Positions 36,846 to 44,975 of a stretch of DNA of 64,000 bases are shown in pieces. The DNA comes from an uncultured Roseibium sp. GTDB lineage: Bacteria; Pseudomonadota; Alphaproteobacteria; Rhizobiales; Stappiaceae. Numbering within the stretch: position 1 is the stretch's first letter; each line of letters begins with the position of its first letter. The notes under the pieces were generated by a model. That model was not told the DNA's origin. It did not search any database and worked only from the letters and a program-made list of their open reading frames with translations. A program made the translations under genes and the position numbers. The stretch lies in the NCBI RefSeq assembly GCF_947494555.1, contig NZ_CANLVF010000002.1:434001-498000 (forward strand). The letters run 5' to 3'.

Positions 36846-37495
36846 TGGCGAAGCGGAAAGCTTTGACCGCAGACAAGGTGCTCGGCTGTGTTTTGGCGGG
36901 CGGCCAATCCAGACGTATGGGCGGAGGCGACAAAAGCCTTTTGGATCTCGGCGGAAAATCCATGCTGGACATAATTCTTGCCAGGTTGTCACCTCAGGTT
37001 CCGAACATCATCTTGAATGCCAATGGCGATCCTCAAAGGTTCGCTCGGTATGAACTGCCCGTTATGGCGGATCCGATTGGCGAATTTGCCGGACCATTGG
37101 CAGGTGTTCTTGCAGGACTGACCTATGCCGCCGAAAACTGTCCAGGCGTCAGCCACGTGGTCTCTGTTGCCGGCGATACGCCGTTTTTTCCAACCGCGCT
37201 TGTTGAAAGCCTGATCGGCGCTGTTCCGGCAGATGAACCGGTGATCGCCCTTGCGTCCTCGTCCAGCAAACTCCATCCCGTGTTCGGGCTTTGGCCTGTC
37301 AGCCTTCTGAATGATCTTCAGACCTGGCTTCGAACCGGTCAAAGTGGAAAGGTTTTGGCATTTGTCGACCGGCACGACAGTGTCGAGGTTTCCTTTGATC
37401 TGGACCCGGCAACCGGGCTCGACCCGTTCTTCAATGCAAACCGGCCCGACGATCTGGCCACCGTACGCAAAACTCTGAGTGCCTGCTTCTCATGA
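36842..37495 (+). CDS. mobA: Molybdenum cofactor guanylyltransferase MobA
   Basis: Attaches GMP to molybdopterin to make the bis-MGD form of the cofactor used by formate dehydrogenase and DMSO-reductase-type enzymes. The 217-residue product shows the nucleotidyltransferase signature GCVLAGGQSRRMGGGDKSLL, the DPIGEFAGPLAGVLAGL segment and GDTPFFP with the metal-binding aspartate. Its ATG overlaps the fdhD stop, and its stop overlaps the mobB start, by four bases each. Confidence 0.95.
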   Translation: MMAKRKALTADKVLGCVLAGGQSRRMGGGDKSLLDLGGKSMLDIILARLSPQVPNIILNANGDPQRFARYELPVMADPIGEFAGPLAGVLAGLTYAAENCPGVSHVVSVAGDTPFFPTALVESLIGAVPADEPVIALASSSSKLHPVFGLWPVSLLNDLQTWLRTGQSGKVLAFVDRHDSVEVSFDLDPATGLDPFFNANRPDDLATVRKTLSACFS

Positions 37496-38013
37496 CACAT
37501 ACACCCGTCTTCGGTATCACGGGCTGGAAGAACTCCGGCAAGACGCAGCTCGTGACCCGTCTGGTTGCCGAATTCACGGCCCGCGGGTTCAAGGTGTCAA
37601 CGGTGAAACACGCACACCACAATTTTGATATCGACCGGCCCGGTGCCGACAGCTACAGGCACCGGGAAGCCGGGGCAAGCGAAGTCGCTCTTGTCTCGGG
37701 ACGACGATGGGCCCTCATGCACGAACTTCGAAACGAAGAAGAACCACCTCTTGAAGATATCCTCGCCCGTCTGGCTCCATGCGATCTCATTTTGATCGAA
37801 GGCTACAAGCGCGAAAACCATCCCAAGATCGAGGCGCGTCGCACCGAAACCGTCGATCGGGGACCTCTCGCACCGAAGGACCCAAATATTTTAGCCGTCG
37901 CTGCCGACCATCCCCTGCCCAACGAAGCTCTTCCGGCTTTCGATCTCGACGACGTCGCCTCTATGGCCGATTTCATTCAAGATCACCTCAAGCTCAGCGG
38001 AACGGCACCATGA
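37492..38013 (+). CDS. mobB: Molybdopterin-guanine dinucleotide adapter MobB
   Basis: A GTP-binding partner of MobA. The 173-residue product opens FGITGWKNSGKTQLVTRLVAEF with the P-loop, followed by KHAHHNFDIDRPGADSYRHREAGA and ILIEGYKRENHPKIEARR, all family hallmarks. It is translationally coupled on both sides (ATGA overlaps with mobA and moeA). Confidence 0.95.
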   Translation: MTHTPVFGITGWKNSGKTQLVTRLVAEFTARGFKVSTVKHAHHNFDIDRPGADSYRHREAGASEVALVSGRRWALMHELRNEEEPPLEDILARLAPCDLILIEGYKRENHPKIEARRTETVDRGPLAPKDPNILAVAADHPLPNEALPAFDLDDVASMADFIQDHLKLSGTAP

Positions 38014-39287
38014 CGGCAAAAACCCTGCTGGACGATTGCTTCCTGCATGACAAGGATCGTCTGAGGCACGCTGAAGCCCTCGAGATCCTCAAGAGCAGAC
38101 TCACCGCTATTACCGGAATTGAAACGGTCAGGCTTGAAGATGCTCTGGAACGCATTCTGGCTGAAGACCTCACAGCTCCACGTAATGTTCCCCTGGCGGA
38201 TAATTCAGCGGTCGACGGATACGCCTTCCGGCACGCGGATTTCGACGAAGCCGGAGGTTTTTTCCGTCTACAGCAGCGCGTTGCCGCTGGGCACGCGAGC
38301 AACACCCTGCTAGGGCCATGGGCGGCAGCCCGCATATTCACCGGTGCCGTCATGCCTCCCGGATCCGACACCGTCGCGATGCAGGAAGATTGTGAAACGC
38401 ACGTTCAGGACGGCGAGAATTTCGTTATCGTGCCACAGGGCCTGAAGAAAGGTGCAAATTGCCGGAAGGCTGGCGAGGATGTCGCGGAAGGCGCATCTAT
38501 TTTGCAATCAGGACAAAGACTGCGCCCGCAGGATCTTGCCGCAATTGCTTCAACCGGACAGCCTGATGTGCAAGCCTACACAAAACTGAATGTTGCGCTC
38601 ATCTCGACGGGAGATGAACTGCGGCGCCCCGGCGAGCTGATCACGGTTGGCGACGTTTATGATGCCAATCATTTCCTCTTGCGAGGTCTGGCCGACACAG
38701 TCCCCGTCAACATCGAGGATCTCGGGATCCTGAAAGACGATGAAGACGTGGTCGAGGGAACCTTGCGTGACGCGGCTGCGAAGTTCGACATCATCCTGAC
38801 AACAGGAGGGGCAAGCCGTGGAGAAGAAGACCACGTGCTTCATGCTCTCGACAGGCTCGGCAACAGGCATATGTGGCAGCTGGCCATCAAGCCCGGCCGG
38901 CCAATGATGTTCGGAAACATCGGATCGTGCGTTTTCCTCGGTTTGCCGGGCAATCCGGTTGCGGCGATGGTGTGCTTTCTTCTTTATGCACGCCCGGTGA
39001 TCAGCGTGCTTGCGGGCGGTCCGTTTCTTGAGCCACAAGCGTTTCCGTTGCCGGCGGCATTTGACATTCCGAAAAAGAAGGCGGACAGGCGCGAATTCTA
39101 CCGTGGCTTTTTGCAAACAGACGAACACGGCAGAACCTGTGCCCAGAAGTTCATGCGCGACGGTTCGGGCCTGATCACGGGGCTGCGCGAAGCAGACGGT
39201 CTCATCGAAATCCCTGAAGATGTCACGCACATCAAGAAGGGCGACACCGTCGCCTTTCTTCCGTTTTCCGGGTTCGGCATAAGGTGA
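38010..39287 (+). CDS. moeA: Molybdopterin molybdenumtransferase MoeA
   Basis: Inserts molybdenum into adenylylated molybdopterin. The 425-residue product contains the MoeA landmarks VPLADNSAVDGYAF, RIFTGAVMPPGSDTVAMQED, VALISTGDELRRPGE, the active-site loop TTGGASRGEEDHVLHAL and FLGLPGNPVAAMVCFLLYARPVI. The frame extends 77 codons upstream inside mobB, but ATG 38010 overlaps the mobB stop by four bases, as in the rest of the operon, and gives normal length. It ends the operon; a terminator-like hairpin follows at 39288-39309. Confidence 0.95.
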   Translation: MTAKTLLDDCFLHDKDRLRHAEALEILKSRLTAITGIETVRLEDALERILAEDLTAPRNVPLADNSAVDGYAFRHADFDEAGGFFRLQQRVAAGHASNTLLGPWAAARIFTGAVMPPGSDTVAMQEDCETHVQDGENFVIVPQGLKKGANCRKAGEDVAEGASILQSGQRLRPQDLAAIASTGQPDVQAYTKLNVALISTGDELRRPGELITVGDVYDANHFLLRGLADTVPVNIEDLGILKDDEDVVEGTLRDAAAKFDIILTTGGASRGEEDHVLHALDRLGNRHMWQLAIKPGRPMMFGNIGSCVFLGLPGNPVAAMVCFLLYARPVISVLAGGPFLEPQAFPLPAAFDIPKKKADRREFYRGFLQTDEHGRTCAQKFMRDGSGLITGLREADGLIEIPEDVTHIKKGDTVAFLPFSGFGIR

Positions 39288-39309
39288 GCCCGGCAGTTTC
39301 CCGCCGGGC
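39288..39309. terminator. Hairpin between convergent moeA and MBL genes
   Basis: GCCCGGC (39288-39294) and GCCGGGC (39303-39309) form a perfect 7-bp stem with an 8-base loop directly after the moeA stop, between convergent genes. No T run follows. Confidence 0.5.
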
Positions 39310-39326
39310 GCAATAACGGCAGCTTA

Positions 39327-40322
39327 TCAATAGGCGTAAGGCCAGTTCGCCGGCACAAAGCGGTAGGTATCACCGGTCTTCACGACCCGTCCCATGCCCG
39401 GGAAGGGAATATGAGCACCGGCAAAGAACAATTTCTCGCTCGCGGCCTGGTCGAAGAATTTCTGGCGCGTTTGAGCCGCCTGGGCGGAATCGATGTCGAA
39501 GCCGATGCCCCAGTCCGGTTTGTCGAACTGATACACCGTCATGTGAATGATGTCGCCCGCGACCACCAGGGTTTCCCCATTGCTGTCAAAGACATATCCG
39601 GTATGACCAGGTGTGTGACCAGGCAACGCCATCGACCGAACGCCAGGCATCAGTTCCTTGTCGCCCGAGAACAGCGTCTGATTGCCCTTGTAGGCATCAG
39701 CTGCCTGGCGCGCACCGAGAAAGAAGGTTTTGAACTGTTCCGGTGCACCATTCATCGCAGCGTCGTCAAACCAGAAAGCATTATCGACTTCCGGGAGAAT
39801 GAGCTCGGCATTGGCGAACACTCTGTTGCCATCGCCATCCACTGCACCGAACAGGTGGTCCGGATGCATGTGGGTGATCATTATCGCATCGATTTGGTCA
39901 GGCGATACACCCGCGGCTTCCAGCGCGGACGGCAAACGCCCCATTGTCGGGCCGAGGGCATCGGACGTACCGGCATCAACCAGCACAAGGCGTTCGCCCG
40001 TATTGACCAGATAGGCATTCACCGGGATGCGCAGAGCGTCCCCATCGATGAGCGCTGCTTCGCGCAAGCGCTGACCTTCGTCCGCGTCGTAGCCGACAAC
40101 CACTTCCGGAGTGACATCGAGGTAACCGTCCAATAGAGCGGTAACTTCCATGTCACCCACCTTGTAGCGCAATGCACCGGCCATCGGCTCGCCAGCCTTC
40201 GGTGCTGCTGCGTTCGCTGCGCCAGGCACAAAAGTGACACCGCCAGCGGCTGCAAGCGCGCCTGCCCCGGCCGCCGCGCCCAGAAGAGATCGTCTGGAGA
40301 GAGAGAGATTGGATTGGGTCAT
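39327..40322 (-). CDS. Tat-exported metallo-beta-lactamase-fold hydrolase
   Basis: A 331-residue exported hydrolase. The twin-arginine signal is SLSRRSLLGAAAGAGALAAAGG (residues about 7-28, cleavage near ANA). The zinc site motif THMHPDH (HxHxDH) is intact, with the later histidine ligands in LPGHTPGHTGY and the final GAHIPFPG. The overall sequence resembles the AHL-lactonase/methyl-parathion-hydrolase-like branch rather than true beta-lactamases. Substrate unknown. A divergent LysR gene shares its promoter region, which carries an inverted repeat at 40438-40465, so the hydrolase is the probable regulated target. Confidence 0.87.
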   Translation of the reverse strand: MTQSNLSLSRRSLLGAAAGAGALAAAGGVTFVPGAANAAAPKAGEPMAGALRYKVGDMEVTALLDGYLDVTPEVVVGYDADEGQRLREAALIDGDALRIPVNAYLVNTGERLVLVDAGTSDALGPTMGRLPSALEAAGVSPDQIDAIMITHMHPDHLFGAVDGDGNRVFANAELILPEVDNAFWFDDAAMNGAPEQFKTFFLGARQAADAYKGNQTLFSGDKELMPGVRSMALPGHTPGHTGYVFDSNGETLVVAGDIIHMTVYQFDKPDWGIGFDIDSAQAAQTRQKFFDQAASEKLFFAGAHIPFPGMGRVVKTGDTYRFVPANWPYAY

Positions 40323-40437
40323 GTAGTGCCTCCCGGCTTGACCTGAAGAAGATGCTTTTGAAGAACCCCGGCCGTGACACCGGTGGGGCTCTCTAGAAAG
40401 TGTTTCATTCGACGCGGTTTAGAAGAGCTGCAAGCCT

Positions 40438-40465
40438 TATAAAACTCATAAGCAAGAGTTATATA
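40438..40465. promoter_or_regulatory. Candidate LysR-type binding site in the divergent promoter
   Basis: TATAAAACTC (40438-40447) and GAGTTATATA (40456-40465) are inverted with 9 of 10 matching positions and an 8-base spacer. It lies 38 bases before the lysR start and about 115 before the divergent hydrolase start, where LysR recognition sites are usual. Confidence 0.6.
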
Positions 40466-40503
40466 TCGGCCCGGTACCCACGCTCTTTGGAATGCGAGAT
40501 AAT

Positions 40504-41430
40504 ATGGACAAGCTCAGCGCGCTTTCCGGATTCGTTCAGTCGGTCAATCTTGGAAGTTTTTCCGCCGCGGCCAAGCACCTCGGCGTTTCCCAGCCCGCTA
40601 TCAGTCAGCAGGTCAGGAGCCTGGAGGACCAGCTCGGCGCTCGTCTCTTGAACCGCACCACCCGGCAATTGCGTCTGACCGAAGCAGGTGAGCGTTACTA
40701 TGCTTACGCACGCGATATCCTGGAGCGGCTCGTGGAGGCCGACAGAGCGGTTCAAAGCGATGAGGCCCAAATGTCGGGACAGCTCTCGATCGGGCTGCCA
40801 CTCGGATTTGCAGAGAGCGTCCTGTCGGATTTCCTGATCCGCTTCAAGAAAGAGCACCCCTGCCTCGTCCTCGATGTTTCAATGTCCGATCAGTTCGTTG
40901 ACGTTATCCAGGAGCGTCTCGACCTTTCCATCCGCATGGGCGAAATCAAGGACGAACGGCTGATCGTGCGACGGCTGGGCGTCGCACAGCGGTGCCTGGT
41001 CGCTTCACCCGATTATCTGGCGAGGAAAGGTCGTCCGCGCCACCCGGCAGATCTGCCGGATCACGACTACCTGCTTTACAAGAACATCTCGACCGGCGAC
41101 CGCGTGCCTTTCATAAGCAAGCTCGGGGAAAAACTATCCATCAAGATCGCCCCCACAATGATCGTCAACAACTCAGCGACATTGCGCCAGGCGGCGCTTG
41201 CAGGTCTTGGAATTTCGATCGCCAACCGCTGGCTGATCGAGCCTTACCTGTCGACGGGCGAGCTGGAACTGGTGCTGCCGGAGTGGCAGTACCCGCCGCA
41301 TCCGATTCATGCGGTCTATCCGTCCAACCGGTTCATTCCGACCAAGGTTCGCCGGTTCGTTGATCAGCTTCAGGCTTATTTCAGGGAAAAAGGCGCCCTG
41401 GACCAGTCGTTCCACGGCAAGGCAAATTGA
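40504..41430 (+). CDS. LysR-family regulator
   Basis: A 308-residue regulator with an N-terminal LysR helix-turn-helix (LSALSGFVQSVNLGSFSAAAKHLGVSQPAISQQVRSLEDQLGARLLNRTTRQLRLTEAGERYYAYARDILERL) and a LysR substrate-binding domain of the CrgA/DhcR-like group (DLSIRMGEIKDERLIVRRLG, DHDYLLYKN, VNNSATLRQAALAGLGISIANRWLI). ATG 40504 (MDKLSAL) is preferred over ATG 40492. It faces the exported hydrolase gene and probably controls it. Confidence 0.88.
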   Translation: MDKLSALSGFVQSVNLGSFSAAAKHLGVSQPAISQQVRSLEDQLGARLLNRTTRQLRLTEAGERYYAYARDILERLVEADRAVQSDEAQMSGQLSIGLPLGFAESVLSDFLIRFKKEHPCLVLDVSMSDQFVDVIQERLDLSIRMGEIKDERLIVRRLGVAQRCLVASPDYLARKGRPRHPADLPDHDYLLYKNISTGDRVPFISKLGEKLSIKIAPTMIVNNSATLRQAALAGLGISIANRWLIEPYLSTGELELVLPEWQYPPHPIHAVYPSNRFIPTKVRRFVDQLQAYFREKGALDQSFHGKAN

Positions 41431-41440
41431 AAGGTCTCGC

Positions 41441-42088
41441 CTAGACCTCGTCCACCGCGACGTACCAGGTTTCCTTCAGCGCGTCCGCTTCCCAGGCTTG
41501 CCAGGCGTCCGTTCCTGTCAGGGCCGCATGATATTGCTGGTAAACCGGAGCATCCGTCAAAGTGTAGGTCGCGAACCTGCTGACGACCGGCGCATACATG
41601 GCGTCGGCTATGGTGAAATCACCAAAGAGGAAAGGACCGCCTGAATTCTCCAGGCATTCACTCCAGATCTCGAGGATTCGCTCGATATCCGCAGTAACGG
41701 CCACGTCCACGGCCAAAACCTCTATTGGGCGACGCATATTCATTGGGCATGCGTTGCGCAGGGCGGAAAAACCGGAATGCATCTCGGCAGATACGGCGCG
41801 GGCCGTGGCACGTGCTCTTTTGTCTTCCGGCCAGAGACCTTTTTCCGGGAAACAATCGGCAGCGTATTCAAGTATCGCCAGACTGTCCCAGACCGTCAGA
41901 TCGCCGTCTTTAAGAACGGGGACTTTCATGCTCGGAGAAAACGCACGGAACTCGGGATTCCCGTTTTCAAAATCAAAGGGAACAAGTTTCTCCTCGAACG
42001 GGATCTTCTTGTGGCGAAGGGCGATCCAAGGCCGCAGTGACCAGGACGAATAGTTCTTGTTTCCGATGAAGAGTTCGAAAGATGTCAT
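41441..42088 (-). CDS. Glutathione S-transferase family protein
   Basis: A 215-residue cytoplasmic protein with an N-terminal thioredoxin-like GST domain (FELFIGNKNYSSWSLRPWIALRHKKIPFEEKLVPF, then MKVPVLKDGDLTVWDSLAILEYAADCFPEKGLWP with the glutathione-contacting Pro-Val and Asp-Ser) and an all-helical C-terminal domain. The catalytic residue is probably Ser in NYSSWS (maleylacetoacetate isomerase/zeta-like). ATG 42088 has GCAGGAG upstream. Convergent with the LysR gene. Confidence 0.88.
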   Translation of the reverse strand: MTSFELFIGNKNYSSWSLRPWIALRHKKIPFEEKLVPFDFENGNPEFRAFSPSMKVPVLKDGDLTVWDSLAILEYAADCFPEKGLWPEDKRARATARAVSAEMHSGFSALRNACPMNMRRPIEVLAVDVAVTADIERILEIWSECLENSGGPFLFGDFTIADAMYAPVVSRFATYTLTDAPVYQQYHAALTGTDAWQAWEADALKETWYVAVDEV

Positions 42089-42488
42089 CCTGCACTCCTG
42101 CTTCGCGGCCAATAGCACTTATAAAAATCGGGCGATCCGAATTTGCGTTTGACCATTGCTAGTGGGTTGGAGCTGCGAGAACCAATTCAACTGTTTCATG
42201 GTTTGATGAACAAGTTTGATCCATCGCCTCTTCGCTCCCCCTGTGGAGAGGCCGATACCACACCCTCGCCACTGCCCGGAAAACGGTCGGATTGTACTTT
42301 CAACTCACAGCCTAGCGATGCCTTCCCCACGGGCACACACGCGCAAGGCGCGAAAAACACAAAATTGCACTGTGTTTTTTTCGTAGGCATGCTTGAAATT
42401 TAGTCGGAAGTGTATGGAATAGGGCCATCGGGCAAAAAGGCGGGACGAACCCGCTTGCGCCGCGAACAAAATATTAGGGGAATTGAAA
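42089..42488. promoter_or_regulatory. 400-base gap, promoter of the ABC importer
   Basis: No gene is seen. A weak AT-rich hairpin with a T run, AAAAACAC (42353-42360) / GTGTTTTT (42372-42379), lies 110 bases upstream of the binding-protein gene and could be an attenuator. AGGGGA at 42475-42480 is the ribosome binding site. A 64-codon minus-strand frame in this gap has no recognisable content. Confidence 0.4.
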
Positions 42489-43265
42489 ATGCGTGTTTTG
42501 CGTATGGCTGCAGCCGCTGTTGCTGTTCTGGCTGCCGTTGGCGGCGCTCAGGCGAAAGATTGGTCAAAGGTCCGTATCGGCACTGAAGGCGCCTACCCTC
42601 CATTCAACAATATGACGGCAAACGGTGATCTGGTCGGTTTTGATATCGACGTCGCCAAGGCTCTTTGTGAAGAAATGAAGGTCGAGTGTGAATTCGTCAT
42701 CTCTGATTGGGACGGCATCATTCCAGGCCTGCAAGCCGGAAAATTTGACGCGATTATCGCGTCAATGTCCATCACAGACGAGCGTAAAGAAAAAGTAGAC
42801 TTCACCAACAAGTACTACAATACACCGCCTGCTATCGCTGTGCTGAAGGAGTCAAAACTGGCCGGCACGACCGACGCAGATCTGGACGGGGCGAAGTTGG
42901 GTGCACAGTCTGCATCGACGCACTCGAACTATGCTGAAGAGAAACTGTCTTCTGCGAGCCTGAGCCTTTATCCAACCGCGGAAGAATACAAGCTCGATTT
43001 GTCCAGTGGCCGACTGGATGCTGTCATCGATGACGTTGTCGTGCTTTCGGAGTGGCTGGGGACAGAAGACGGAACTTGCTGCAAAATTCTTGGAACTCTC
43101 ACACCGGACCCTGTCATCAATGGTGAAGGCGCAGGTATTGCCATTCGCAAGGACGATGGCGAGTTGAAAGAAATGTTCAACAAGGCCCTCGAGACAATAT
43201 TGGCAAATGGAAAATACAAAGAAATCAACGACACGTATTTCACATTTGATGTCTATGGTGGCTGA
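42489..43265 (+). CDS. ABC importer amino-acid-binding protein (HisJ/ArgT-like)
   Basis: A 258-residue periplasmic binding protein. The signal peptide is MRVLRMAAAAVAVLAAVGGAQA. The mature protein shows the SBP family 3 signature VRIGTEGAYPPFNNMTANGDLVGFDIDVAKALCEEM, then WDGIIPGLQAGKFDAIIASMSITDERKEKVDFTNKYY and the hinge stretch LGAQSASTHSNYAEE. The pattern resembles lysine/arginine/ornithine or histidine binders. ATG 42489 follows AGGGGA. A terminator-like hairpin separates it from the permease genes, the usual way to make more binding protein than permease. Confidence 0.92.
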   Translation: MRVLRMAAAAVAVLAAVGGAQAKDWSKVRIGTEGAYPPFNNMTANGDLVGFDIDVAKALCEEMKVECEFVISDWDGIIPGLQAGKFDAIIASMSITDERKEKVDFTNKYYNTPPAIAVLKESKLAGTTDADLDGAKLGAQSASTHSNYAEEKLSSASLSLYPTAEEYKLDLSSGRLDAVIDDVVVLSEWLGTEDGTCCKILGTLTPDPVINGEGAGIAIRKDDGELKEMFNKALETILANGKYKEINDTYFTFDVYGG

Positions 43266-43291
43266 GTTTGTTAACTTAGCAACTTGATTCA

Positions 43292-43323
43292 AGCGCGGCG
43301 CGCTCACACGTGCCGCGTTTTTT
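43292..43323 (+). terminator. Terminator/attenuator between binding protein and permease genes
   Basis: CGCGGC (43294-43299) and GCCGCG (43312-43317) form a 6-bp GC stem with a 12-base loop, followed by six T (43318-43323). It should stop part of the transcripts, keeping permease levels below binding-protein levels. Confidence 0.75.
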
Positions 43324-43395
43324 GTGATTGAAGAATGTATCTTCAGCCGACTTGGGACCTTTTCATCAAATTCCAGAAGAAAGTTTCAATGGCCC

Positions 43396-44109
43396 ATGAA
43401 TGAAATATTGACGCTTTTGTCCTTCGGGGATGAAGGCTGGGGTGATCAAATCGCCAGAGGCGTGCTTGTGACGGTTTCTCTGGCGGTTGTAACTTTACCC
43501 TTCGGGCTTGTGCTTGGCTTTTTTATTGCGCTCGCAAAAAACTCTTCCGAACCCAGTTTGAAGCTAGCGTCGAATATCTACACAACAATTTTTCGCGGCC
43601 TTCCCGAACTGCTTACGCTTTTTCTGGTTTTTTACGGGCTTCAGATTGGACTTCAACTAGCGCTCAAACTAATGGGTTTCGAAGTCGCAATTGAGGTCAA
43701 TTCCTTCGCGGCCGGAGTGGTCGCTCTTTCCGTTGTATTCTCATCTTATGCTTCAGAGGCGTTTTTGTCGGCGTTTCGCGGCATACCGCAAGGACAATAT
43801 GAAGGCGGATACGCTCTTGGACTTTCAAAAACACAGACACTCGGACTTGTGGTCCTGCCACAACTCATACGACTTGCGCTTCCTGCGCTTGGGAACCTTT
43901 GGTTAATTCTTCTCAAAGATACCGCACTTGTCTCTGTGATTGGCCTCGAAGATCTGCTGCGTATGTCCGGCATTGCGGCACGGGTGACTAAAGAACCATT
44001 CCTATTCTTTGGTTTGGCATGTCTGATTTATCTTGTTCTTGCAATGTTGTCTTCCACGGGTCTCGTGCGCATTGAGCGCTGGTCGAAACGGGGAGACGTT
44101 TCAAAGTGA
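43396..44109 (+). CDS. Polar amino-acid ABC permease (HisQ-like)
   Basis: A 237-residue inner-membrane permease of the HisMQ family with about five helices. It carries the family sequence ARGVLVTVSLAVVTLPFGLVLGFFIALAKNSSEPSLKLASNIYTTIFRGLPELLTLFLVFYG and the EAA loop EAFLSAFRGIPQGQYEGGYALGLSKTQTLGLVVLPQLIRLALPALGN, which docks on the ATPase. ATG 43396 (MNEILTLL) is chosen over ATG 43324, which would add a charged, non-conserved segment. It pairs with the next gene, overlapping it by four bases. Confidence 0.92.
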   Translation: MNEILTLLSFGDEGWGDQIARGVLVTVSLAVVTLPFGLVLGFFIALAKNSSEPSLKLASNIYTTIFRGLPELLTLFLVFYGLQIGLQLALKLMGFEVAIEVNSFAAGVVALSVVFSSYASEAFLSAFRGIPQGQYEGGYALGLSKTQTLGLVVLPQLIRLALPALGNLWLILLKDTALVSVIGLEDLLRMSGIAARVTKEPFLFFGLACLIYLVLAMLSSTGLVRIERWSKRGDVSK

Positions 44110-44933
44110 TAGCAGCCTCCCCTGAAACTGGAAAAACGCGCCCGCCATCTCCACCACGCCCTTGGACCAATACACGTATTGCAGGCCACGTGCTGATGGT
44201 GGTTTGGATCCTTTCGGGCATTTCCCTGATCTACTATCTGGGCTCCAACATTCAGAGCACGTTTTTCCAAAAATACTGGTTCAAGTTTGTAGTGGGGTTC
44301 GTCGTTACGCTTCAGATTGTGTCGGTCTCACTTCTTATTGGCGCTATTTTGAGCCTTGTGATCGCACTTGCCAGGAATTCAAAACAAAAAATCTTTGCTT
44401 GGCCCGCGTACGCTTATGTCTATTTCTTTCGCGGCACACCGCTCATAGCGCAGACATTTTTGATCTATTACGGAGCGGGTTCATTCAGACATGAACTCGA
44501 AGCTGTTGGTCTTTGGACTTTTTTCCGGGAGGCCTGGTATTGTGTCATTTTGGCGTTTTCGCTGAATACGTCAGCATATCAGGCGGAGATCCTGCGTGGT
44601 GCTATTCTGAATGTTCCGAAGGGGCAGTGGGAAGGAGCATCCGCACTGGGGCTTTCACGACCCGTTACGTTTTTCAAGGTCATTCTGCCGCAAGCACTGA
44701 TGGTCGCGCTTCGTCCCTACGGCAACGAGATCATTCTAATGATCAAGGGGTCGGCAATCGCGTCCATCGTCACGATCTATGATCTGATGGGTGAGACACG
44801 ACGCGCCTATTCCCGTTCCTATGACTTTCAAGCCTATATCTGGGCGGCCGTCCTCTATCTTCTCATCGTGGAAACGCTTCGCCGGGTCTGGGACAAGATT
44901 GAAGCGCGTCTCACCCGCCACCTGAAGCGCTAA
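44106..44933 (+). CDS. Polar amino-acid ABC permease (HisM-like)
   Basis: A 275-residue inner-membrane permease, the second half of the channel. It starts with GTG in the stop of the preceding gene. The EAA loop is YQAEILRGAILNVPKGQWEGASALGLSRPVTFFKVILPQALMVALRPYGNE. An N-terminal extension (~35 residues, Pro-rich) precedes the first helix. No ATP-binding protein gene follows: the next gene is a PLP enzyme, so the ATPase must be encoded elsewhere. Confidence 0.92.
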   Translation: MIAASPETGKTRPPSPPRPWTNTRIAGHVLMVVWILSGISLIYYLGSNIQSTFFQKYWFKFVVGFVVTLQIVSVSLLIGAILSLVIALARNSKQKIFAWPAYAYVYFFRGTPLIAQTFLIYYGAGSFRHELEAVGLWTFFREAWYCVILAFSLNTSAYQAEILRGAILNVPKGQWEGASALGLSRPVTFFKVILPQALMVALRPYGNEIILMIKGSAIASIVTIYDLMGETRRAYSRSYDFQAYIWAAVLYLLIVETLRRVWDKIEARLTRHLKR

Positions 44934-44975
44934 TCTCGGTCGCCATTTCCAAACGCAAGAACCCGACAAGGTCAC

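Noticed and set aside
42196..42390. A 64-codon minus-strand frame upstream of the ABC importer
   Set aside because: Composition is not coding-like and it overlaps the likely leader of the binding-protein gene.
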